Shown here in pieces: positions 6,369 through 12,518 of a stretch of 13,471 bases of DNA. Position 1 is the first letter of the stretch. Every line of letters begins with the position of its first letter. The notes beneath the pieces are model-generated. The model was not told the DNA's origin. It saw nothing but the letters and a program-made list of their open reading frames with translations, and ran no database searches. The position numbers were made by a program, and so were the translations under genes. Location of the stretch: NCBI RefSeq assembly GCF_938030725.1, contig NZ_CALHIQ010000022.1, forward strand, positions 1-13,471, read 5' to 3'. This DNA comes from an uncultured Fretibacterium sp. (GTDB lineage: Bacteria; Synergistota; Synergistia; Synergistales; Aminobacteriaceae).

Positions 6369-7655
6369 TTGTTCTGGAGAATGATAGGGCGGACGCTGGT
6401 CCGCCAGAAGAGCAAGATGCTGATGATCGCCTTCACCGTCGTGCTGGGCGTGTCGCTCTCCACCGCCATGATGAACGTCATGCTGGGGGTGGGCGACAAG
6501 GTCAACCGCGAGCTGAAGGTCTATGGCGCCAACATCACGGTGCGCCACAAGGAGGCCGCGCTCATGAGCGACCTCTACGGCCTCAACGAGGGGCAGGGCG
6601 TCACGGACAAGTTCCTTCGGGAGGAAGACGTGATGAAGCTGAAGTCCATCTTCTGGGGCTTCAACATCATCGGCTTCGCCCCCATGCTGAACGGCAGGGC
6701 GGAGCTTCAGGGCGTGGGGCCCGTGACCGTGGTGGGCACGTGGATGCGGAAGCACGCGGAGTTGAACACGGGCGAAACGGTGGACACGGGCCTGCGCGAC
6801 CTGCGCAGCTGGTGGGCGCGCGACCTGAAGGGCGACTGGATCGGCGAGGACGACGACGACTTCGTGATGGTGGGGAGCCTCCTGGCGGGCCAAAACGGCA
6901 TCAATCCCGGCGACGTCCTGACCCTGAGCAGCGGAGGGCGGACGAAGCGGTTGACCGTGAAGGGCGTCTTCACCGATGGGAGCAACGCGGACACGGAGGT
7001 CATCGGTACGCTGCGGATGGTGCAGGAGCTCATGGACCTGCCCGGTTGCGTGTCCACCATCGAGGTTTCCGCCCTGACGACGCCGGACAACGACCTGGCC
7101 CGCAAGGCGGCCCAAAACCCCAAGAGCCTCTCCCCCGACGAGTATGAAACGTGGTACTGCACGGCCTACGTCAGCGCCATCTGTCACCAGATCCAGGAGG
7201 TGGTGCGCGACGGGGTAGCGCGGCCCGTGCGGCAGGTCGCGGAGTCCGAGGGGACGATCCTGAACAAGACGACGCTCCTGATGGTCCTGATCACGATCCT
7301 GAGCTCCATTGGCTCGGCTCTGGCCATCTCGAACCTCATCACGGCCAGCGTGATCGAGCGTAGCCAGGAGCTGGGGCTGATGAAGGCGCTGGGCGCGCAG
7401 AACTGGCAGATCGCCCTTTTGGTACTGACGGAGGTCATGATGACCTCAGTTCTGGGCGGCGCCGTTGGCTACTTCGTCGGCATTGGTTTCGCTCAGCTCA
7501 TCGGGCAGACGGTCTTCGGCTCCACCATCGAGATCGCCCGAATGGTCATCCTGATCGTGGCGGTGATCCTGTTCTTCGTCACCCTCCTGGGGAGCGTCCC
7601 GGCCATTCGCTACCTGATGGCCCTGAAGCCTACGGAGGTCCTTCATGGAAAGTGA
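6369..7655 (+). CDS. FtsX/MacB-like ABC transporter permease 1 of the iron operon
   Basis: This 428-residue permease has the MacB/LolC topology: one N-terminal helix (about 17-40), a large extracytoplasmic domain, then three helices in the last 130 residues. The cytoplasmic coupling segment ERSQELGLMKALGA (330-343) and the tail motif PAIRYLMALKPTEVL are typical of FtsX-domain permeases. It corresponds to Cj1661 of the C. jejuni p19 locus. I prefer TTG 6369 because GGGGGAGG (6353-6360) is 8 bases upstream and the protein then begins MFWRMI, as related permeases do. An in-frame ATG at 6351 lies before that site and lacks one of its own. The second permease and the ATPase follow directly, so the three should form one complex. 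MacB-type pumps usually act on periplasmic or envelope substrates rather than importing, so the role here may be mechanical or accessory to iron handling (inference). Confidence 0.9.
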   Translation: MFWRMIGRTLVRQKSKMLMIAFTVVLGVSLSTAMMNVMLGVGDKVNRELKVYGANITVRHKEAALMSDLYGLNEGQGVTDKFLREEDVMKLKSIFWGFNIIGFAPMLNGRAELQGVGPVTVVGTWMRKHAELNTGETVDTGLRDLRSWWARDLKGDWIGEDDDDFVMVGSLLAGQNGINPGDVLTLSSGGRTKRLTVKGVFTDGSNADTEVIGTLRMVQELMDLPGCVSTIEVSALTTPDNDLARKAAQNPKSLSPDEYETWYCTAYVSAICHQIQEVVRDGVARPVRQVAESEGTILNKTTLLMVLITILSSIGSALAISNLITASVIERSQELGLMKALGAQNWQIALLVLTEVMMTSVLGGAVGYFVGIGFAQLIGQTVFGSTIEIARMVILIVAVILFFVTLLGSVPAIRYLMALKPTEVLHGK

Positions 7656-7712
7656 GCGTTCGGGAAAAGCGAGCGGCTTTCCCGCGAACTCTACGGAGGT
7701 TCTTCATGGAAA
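7631..7712 (+). repeat. Direct repeat at the permease 1/permease 2 junction
   Basis: TACGGAGGTCCTTCATGGAA (7631-7650, next base A) recurs with one mismatch at 7692-7712, offset 61 bases. The first copy encodes the last residues of permease 1 (TEVLHGK); the second supplies the ribosome-binding site and start codon of permease 2. It looks like a small duplication that created a gene junction. The sequence between the copies does not resemble the DNA upstream of the first copy. Confidence 0.7.
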
Positions 7713-8947
7713 ACAGCGAAAATATGCGTAGCGGCGTGCGGCGCGGCAGCCGCCGGCGAATGTACCTGCGGATGGTGACGAGCTCCCTGGTCCGCCGCGC
7801 CTCGCGGCTCATCATCGCGGTGCTGGCGATCGCCATTGGCGCCACGATCCTTTCGGGCCTTGTGACGATCTACTACGACATCCCCCGTCAGCTGGGGCGG
7901 GAGTTCCGATCCTACGGGGCGAACCTCATCATCCTGCCGAAGGGCGACGCCCGAATCACGCGGGAGGAGCTGGTCAAGGTCCGGGACGTCCTGGGTCCGG
8001 ACCGCATCGTGGGGATGGCGCCCTACCGCTACCAGACGGTGAAGATCAACGAGCAGCCCTACATCATCGCCGGGACGGACCTGCCCGAGGCGAAGAAGAA
8101 CAGCCCCTTCTGGTACGTCGAGGGGCAGTGGGCCTCCGCGGAGGAGCCGGACCGCGTGATGGTGGGGCGTGAGATCGCGGACACCCTGAACCTGAGCCTG
8201 GGCGACGCCTTCACCGTTCAGGGCGTGAAGTACGGGCAGCAGGCCGTGGCATCGGGCCAGAACCTGACCGCAGAGGAGAACCAGAAGCGGGACCTGGCCA
8301 GCCAGAACTTCAGCCGGCGCTTCACGGTGTGCGGCATCGTCACCACGGGCGGCGCGGAGGAGGGCTTCATCTTCGCGGACGTCGACATGCTGGACGAGCT
8401 GGTGGGCGACACCTTCCGGTGCGACGTCGTGGAGTGCAGCGTGGTGGCCGACGCGGCGCAGCTGGCGTCCCTCTCCTCAAAGCTCGAGGCGGAGGTCCCC
8501 GGCGCGCTGCCCCGGGCCGTCCGCCGCCTGACGCAGTCGCAGGACATCGTGCTGGGCAAGCTGCAGGCGCTGGTCCTGCTGGTGACCGTCGTGGTGCTCA
8601 TCATCACCATGATCTCCGTCTACACGACGATGACCGCCATGGTGGCGGAGCGCTACCGCGAGATCGCGCTGAAGAAGGCGCTGGGCGCGGAGAACGGCCT
8701 CGTGATGGGAGAGCTCCTGGGCGAGGGCGTGTTCCTGGGCTTCATCGGCGGGGCGCTTGGCGTGTGGCTGGGGTTTGAGTTCGCCCAGCGCGTCAGCCTG
8801 AACGTCTTTGGCAGGGCCATCAACTTCCAGTGGTCCCTCATCCCCATCACCATTGCAGTCTTTATTGTCGTCACGGTGCTGGCGTCGATTCTGCCGGTCC
8901 GCAGGGTGATGGACATCCATCCGGCCATCGTGCTGAGGGGGGAATAA
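7706..8947 (+). CDS. FtsX/MacB-like ABC transporter permease 2 of the iron operon
   Basis: This 413-residue protein is a second permease of the same fold. A basic N-terminus is followed by a helix at about 35-56, then a long extracytoplasmic domain beginning after YYDIPRQLGREFRSYGANLI, and three C-terminal helices. The coupling segment ERYREIALKKALGA starts at residue 315 and the tail reads SILPVRRVMDIHPAIVLRGE. It corresponds to Cj1662 of the C. jejuni locus. ATG 7706 is chosen because GGAGGT at 7695-7700 lies 5 bases before it. A GTG at 7652 overlapping the previous stop codon would add 18 residues of unlikely, basic sequence. The ATPase gene starts two bases after this gene's stop codon. 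Permeases 1 and 2 differ in sequence and probably form a heterodimer. Confidence 0.9.
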   Translation: MENSENMRSGVRRGSRRRMYLRMVTSSLVRRASRLIIAVLAIAIGATILSGLVTIYYDIPRQLGREFRSYGANLIILPKGDARITREELVKVRDVLGPDRIVGMAPYRYQTVKINEQPYIIAGTDLPEAKKNSPFWYVEGQWASAEEPDRVMVGREIADTLNLSLGDAFTVQGVKYGQQAVASGQNLTAEENQKRDLASQNFSRRFTVCGIVTTGGAEEGFIFADVDMLDELVGDTFRCDVVECSVVADAAQLASLSSKLEAEVPGALPRAVRRLTQSQDIVLGKLQALVLLVTVVVLIITMISVYTTMTAMVAERYREIALKKALGAENGLVMGELLGEGVFLGFIGGALGVWLGFEFAQRVSLNVFGRAINFQWSLIPITIAVFIVVTVLASILPVRRVMDIHPAIVLRGE

Positions 8948-8948
8948 C

Positions 8949-9665
8949 GTGTCGCAAGCAATTTTGGAGTTGAAGAACGTATCGAAGGTCTACGGAACGC
9001 TGCGGGCCCTGTCCGACATCAACCTGTCCGTGAACAGGGGCGACTGGCTGTCCATCATGGGCCCTTCCGGCAGCGGGAAGACCACGATGATCAACATCAT
9101 CGGGTGCATGGACACGCCGTCGGAGGGCAGCGTCGTCCTGGACGGGGTGGACATCAGCCGCGAGAACGCCGCGAGCCTGACGCGGATCCGGCGGGACAAG
9201 ATCGGCCTGATCTTCCAGCAGTTTCACCTCATCAGCTACCTCACCGCCGTCGAGAACGTCATGCTGGCGCAGTACTACCACAGCATGCCCGACGAGGAGG
9301 AGGCCATGGAGGCGCTGGCCAAGGTGGGGCTTGCGGAGCGGGCCCGGCACCTTCCAAGCCAGCTGTCGGGCGGAGAGCAGCAGCGCGTCTGCATCGCCCG
9401 CGCCCTCATCAACTCCCCCATGATCCTGCTGGGCGACGAGCCCACGGGCAACCTGGACGAGGAGAACGAGGGCATCGTGGTGGACATCTTCCGCAGGCTC
9501 CACGAGGAGGGGGTTACCATCATCGTGGTGACGCACGACCCGGAGGTGGGGGACGTGGCTCAGCGCAAGATCGTGCTGGAGTATGGCAAGATCGTGGACG
9601 ACGTGGACCAGAGCGGCACCTTCGGGCAGGCGCTCGAGCTGAAGGTCGTCCGTTCGGATCGCTGA
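8949..9665 (+). CDS. ABC transporter ATP-binding protein 1 (LolD/MacB type)
   Basis: This 238-residue cytoplasmic ATPase powers the two preceding permeases. All motifs are present: Walker A GPSGSGKT (38-45), Q-loop Gln90 in IFQQ, signature LSGGEQQ (139-145), Walker B ILLGDEP (159-165) with catalytic Glu164, D-loop NLDEE and switch His196 in VTHD. Its closest known relatives are the ATPases of the LolD/MacB/FtsE class that pair with FtsX-domain permeases; it is in the position of Cj1663 in the C. jejuni p19 locus. It starts at GTG 8949, two bases after the permease 2 stop, with the GAGGGGGGAA stretch (8936-8945) as ribosome-binding site, so translation is probably coupled. It ends 65 bases before the FMN-binding gene. 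Confidence 0.93.
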   Translation: MSQAILELKNVSKVYGTLRALSDINLSVNRGDWLSIMGPSGSGKTTMINIIGCMDTPSEGSVVLDGVDISRENAASLTRIRRDKIGLIFQQFHLISYLTAVENVMLAQYYHSMPDEEEAMEALAKVGLAERARHLPSQLSGGEQQRVCIARALINSPMILLGDEPTGNLDEENEGIVVDIFRRLHEEGVTIIVVTHDPEVGDVAQRKIVLEYGKIVDDVDQSGTFGQALELKVVRSDR

Positions 9666-9730
9666 GAGTCCGCTTTTGGTGATTGGTGCAGTTTAATCTA
9701 TGGGGAATGTTTGAAAGGAAGGATAAGACG

Positions 9731-10144
9731 ATGAAGAAACACACGTTGTTGGTTGTCGGGGTGGCGGCCCTGATCGTCGCCGGGACCGCGGGGTTCATGA
9801 ACCTGCGGCCGGCGAGGTATCGGGACGGCGTCTACAGCGGAAGCGCCTCCGGAGCCTTCGGAGAGACGAAGGTCACGCTGACGATCGCAGACGGCAGGAT
9901 CGCGAAATGCGATATGGAGGCCCTGGACGACGACGGAAACGTCAAGGACGCCCACTACGGCGAGGGGAGCTCTGAGGCGAACTTCCGCATGGCCCAGACG
10001 GCCCTTCAGGGCATCGGAGAGTACCCGAAAAAGTTGATCGAGTCCCAGAACGTCGATGGGATCGACGCCGTGTCGGGCGCCACGGTGTCGCTTCTGGACT
10101 TTCGGAACGCGGTGAAGCAGGCCCTCGAGGAGGCACGGAGATGA
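9731..10144 (+). CDS. FMN-binding (flavinylated) membrane-anchored electron-transfer protein
   Basis: This 137-residue protein has one N-terminal helix (about 5-22) for membrane anchoring or export, then an FMN_bind domain (PF04205). The flavinylation motif is DAVSGAT (112-118); in NqrC, RnfG and related proteins, ApbE attaches FMN covalently to the Thr of this motif, here Thr118. Other family-typical parts are YRDGVYSGSASG (30-41) and the strand VTLTIADGRI. There is no lipobox cysteine; the only Cys is at 60. It probably carries electrons outside the cytoplasmic membrane and, from context, may link the DUF2318 or DUF4418 membrane proteins to iron reduction (inference). No apbE gene is in the window, so the modifying enzyme must be elsewhere. 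ATG 9731 follows GGAAGGA (9717-9723) by 7 bases; its stop overlaps the next start. Confidence 0.9.
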   Translation: MKKHTLLVVGVAALIVAGTAGFMNLRPARYRDGVYSGSASGAFGETKVTLTIADGRIAKCDMEALDDDGNVKDAHYGEGSSEANFRMAQTALQGIGEYPKKLIESQNVDGIDAVSGATVSLLDFRNAVKQALEEARR

Positions 10145-10548
10145 CTCGGCGTCTTGCGGTCTTTGAAGCGTTCCTGGGCGTCCTGTTGGCTCTGACGCCC
10201 TTCGTCCTCTGGCCGGTCTGTTCCATGCCCAAGCCGGACGGCGGACACATGCTCTGCTGGTACAGCGGTATCCTGATCACGGCCATTGGAGTGTTGGTCG
10301 TTCTGTTCTCCATTCTGGCCTGGTGGAAGAGCTGGAGCTTCCTCCTGGCGGCGGCAGCGGCTCTCCTGGCCTGGCTGGCCCCTAACGACATCATCCACAT
10401 TGCCGGAACGGGTTGGGCCGTGGGACTCTGCGGAATGGCGAACCACGCCTGCCGCGCCGTGACCATGCCCGCCGTGGGCTGGATCGTCCTGGCGATCGTC
10501 CTCATCGGGATTGCAGGCCTCGTGTCGGGCTTCGTGGGGAAACGCTGA
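10141..10548 (+). CDS. DUF4418-type four-helix membrane protein with Cys/His motifs
   Basis: The 135-residue protein has four membrane helices (about 8-26, 42-61, 66-84 and 112-131). Its extramembrane loops carry a pattern seen in DUF4418 proteins: Cys27 after FVLWPV, His36-Met37-x-Cys39 before helix 2, then Cys97, His102, Cys104 and Met109 in the stretch GLCGMANHACRAVTMP. Cys, His and Met at both loop clusters suggest a metal (Fe or Cu) site, a disulfide pair or a haem/quinone-linked redox centre; the family function is unknown. The ATG overlaps the stop of the FMN-binding gene (ATGA at 10141-10144), so translation is coupled. The next permease starts one base after this stop. The tight packing implies a role in the same redox and transport unit. 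Confidence 0.82.
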   Translation: MTRRLAVFEAFLGVLLALTPFVLWPVCSMPKPDGGHMLCWYSGILITAIGVLVVLFSILAWWKSWSFLLAAAAALLAWLAPNDIIHIAGTGWAVGLCGMANHACRAVTMPAVGWIVLAIVLIGIAGLVSGFVGKR

Positions 10549-10549
10549 G

Positions 10550-11770
10550 GTGCAGTATGGCACGTTGACCCGATCGCTCTCCACTCTGGGCATCGCGCGG
10601 AGGAACGTCCGCCGCAAGCCCGGCCGCAGCGCCTGCCTCATCGCGGCAGTGCTCCTGCTCTCCTTCTTCCTCTGCGCCGGGTCCGCTCTCTTCATGGGCC
10701 TTTCATCCGGAGCGGAGAGCATGGCGAACCGTCTGGGCGCGGACGTCATGGTGGTGCCGGAGGGCTACGACCCACACGTGGACAGCGTCCTGTTGTCGGG
10801 GGAACCCTCAAGCTTCTACCTGCCGGGGGACGTCCTTGAGCTCCTGCGGGGCGTGGAGGGGATCGCCCGCATGTCCCCCCAGGTCTTTCTGGCGACGCTC
10901 AGGGCTTCCTGCTGCTCCTACCCCCTGCAGCTGATCGGTGTGGACTTCGACACGGACTTCATCATCAAGCCCTGGCTCGACGGGGAGCTCCGGCGCGCCC
11001 TGACGGATGGAGAGGCCGTCGTGGGCTGCCGCGTCGTCGGAGAGCCGGGGGAAACGCTCAAGTTCTTCGGAAAGGAGCTCCGCATCGCCGGCCGGCTCCA
11101 CCAGACGGGCATGGGCTTCGACGCGGCGGTCTTCGTGACCCGTCCCACCATCGTGGTGCTGGCCCGCGAGGCGGAACGCATCTTCAAACACCCTCTCACC
11201 AGCGACGACAGCCTGATCTCTGCTGTGATGATCAAACTCGAGTCAGGACACGATTCCGTGGCGACGGCTCAGGAGATCAACCGGCGCTTCAACGACAGGG
11301 GCATCTACGCCCTCTTCAGCAAGAAGTTCGTGAACAACATCGGCGCGGGCCTCGCTGCGGTGTCCTGGGTCCTGAAGGGCGTTGGGGCTATGGTGTGGCT
11401 GCTTGCCGCGTGCGTTATCGCGCTGCTCTTTGCCGTGACCCTGGCGGAGCGGCGGCGGGAGATGGGCGTGCTTCGCGCGCTGGGCGCAAGCCGCGGAAAG
11501 CTGGTGCGCCTCGTTCTGGGAGAGGCGTTGCTGGAGAGCCTGTGGGGCGCATCCCTTGGGGTGCTGCTGGCGATCGCGGCCCTGGTGACCCTGGCCTCCG
11601 GGCTGGCCTCAGCCCTCCGCATGCCCTTTTTGCTGCCGTCCCCCCTGGTGCTGTTGCTTTTGACGACGGGCTCGTTGGCGACGGCGGTGCTGACGGGCCT
11701 TATTTCGGCGCTCTCGGCGGCCCTGAGGGCGGGGCGGACCGACATCAGCGCCGCGATGAGGGAGGCGTGA
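10550..11770 (+). CDS. FtsX/MacB-like ABC transporter permease 3
   Basis: This 406-residue permease has the same topology as the two earlier ones (helix at about 28-50, long extracytoplasmic domain, three C-terminal helices) but is divergent in sequence. The coupling segment ERRREMGVLRALGA is at 300-313. A vicinal Cys121-Cys122 pair in the extracytoplasmic domain, before YPLQLIGVDFDTDFI, stands out in an otherwise Cys-poor region and could be a thiol or metal site. The start is GTG 10550, one base after the DUF4418 gene's stop, with GGGGA (10536-10540) upstream. Earlier in-frame codons lie inside the previous gene. It pairs with the ATPase gene 2 bases downstream to make a second, separate ABC module, probably a homodimer of this permease with two ATPase copies. 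Confidence 0.88.
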   Translation: MQYGTLTRSLSTLGIARRNVRRKPGRSACLIAAVLLLSFFLCAGSALFMGLSSGAESMANRLGADVMVVPEGYDPHVDSVLLSGEPSSFYLPGDVLELLRGVEGIARMSPQVFLATLRASCCSYPLQLIGVDFDTDFIIKPWLDGELRRALTDGEAVVGCRVVGEPGETLKFFGKELRIAGRLHQTGMGFDAAVFVTRPTIVVLAREAERIFKHPLTSDDSLISAVMIKLESGHDSVATAQEINRRFNDRGIYALFSKKFVNNIGAGLAAVSWVLKGVGAMVWLLAACVIALLFAVTLAERRREMGVLRALGASRGKLVRLVLGEALLESLWGASLGVLLAIAALVTLASGLASALRMPFLLPSPLVLLLLTTGSLATAVLTGLISALSAALRAGRTDISAAMREA

Positions 11771-11772
11771 CC

Positions 11773-12456
11773 ATGGCTCCGGTGCTTCGACTGAACGACC
11801 TCTGCCGGGAGTACCGCCGGGGAGACCGGCGCTTCCTGGCGGTGGACCACGTGAGCTTGGACGTTGAGGCCGGAAGCTGCGTCAGCATTATCGGGCGCTC
11901 CGGAAGCGGCAAATCCACGCTCCTGAACCTGGCGGCGGGGATGCTCTCGCCGACTGCCGGCTCCGTCGAGCTGCTGGGGCAGAACCTGGCGGACCTGGGG
12001 GACGCCCGGCTCTCGCGCCTGCGCTGTGACGCGATTGGCTTCATTCCTCAGGGGCCGTCCGCGCTGCCGGGACTGACGGTGCTGGAGAACGTGCTCCTGC
12101 CCTTCGTCCTGTGGCCCCACGGAGGCGATGGGGAAGGGGCCGCGCGCCTCCTGCTCTCGCGCTTCGGCATCGAGGGGCTGGCGGACGCCTACCCGGAGGA
12201 CCTGTCGGGGGGCGAGCTGCGCCGGGCCCTCATCGCCCGCGCCCTCGTCAACCGCCCCTCCATCGTGATCGCGGACGAGCCCACCTCGGACCTGGACGCG
12301 GTTTCCCGCCGCGGCGTGATGGAGTGTCTTGCGGCCCTGCAGGACGACGGGACCACGCTCCTCGTCGTGTCGCACGACCTGGACACCCTCGACTTCGCCG
12401 ACCGGGTGTACACCATGGCCGACGGACGCTTGACGGAGGGGAACGGGCTGTCGTAA
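11773..12456 (+). CDS. ABC transporter ATP-binding protein 2 (LolD/MacB type)
   Basis: This 227-residue ATPase is complete: Walker A GRSGSGKS (41-48), Q-loop Gln93 in FIPQG, signature LSGGE (144-148), Walker B IVIADEP (164-170) with Glu169, D-loop SDLDA and switch His201 in VSHD. It should energise permease 3. It is clearly a different gene from ATPase 1 rather than a recent copy, with a different Walker A and Q-loop context. ATG 11773 follows GGAGG (11761-11765) by 7 bases and begins 2 bases after the permease 3 stop codon. In-frame upstream codons fall inside the permease gene and lack support. This is the last gene of the iron/redox cluster; a weak hairpin follows it. Confidence 0.93.
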   Translation: MAPVLRLNDLCREYRRGDRRFLAVDHVSLDVEAGSCVSIIGRSGSGKSTLLNLAAGMLSPTAGSVELLGQNLADLGDARLSRLRCDAIGFIPQGPSALPGLTVLENVLLPFVLWPHGGDGEGAARLLLSRFGIEGLADAYPEDLSGGELRRALIARALVNRPSIVIADEPTSDLDAVSRRGVMECLAALQDDGTTLLVVSHDLDTLDFADRVYTMADGRLTEGNGLS

Positions 12457-12460
12457 CGAC

Positions 12461-12492
12461 AGGGCCTGGCCTCGACGGCGCGGGGCCCTTTC
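12461..12492 (+). terminator. Weak hairpin after the ABC/iron operon
   Basis: AGGGCC (12461-12466) pairs with GGCCCT (12484-12489), with an inner GCC/GGC pair and a TCGAC loop, followed only by TTTC. It is in the right place to end the operon but the T-run is short, so termination may be partial and the peptidase gene could receive read-through. Confidence 0.4.
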
Positions 12493-12518
12493 TCGAATGT
12501 GAAGGAGGAGCGTTGACG

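Noticed and set aside
5124..7187. Very long open frame on the minus strand opposite the DUF2318 and permease 1 genes
   Set aside because: It is low-complexity (rich in His, Asp, Gln, Arg, Gly), has no domain motif, and lies opposite two well-supported genes in GC-rich DNA; a codon-composition shadow.
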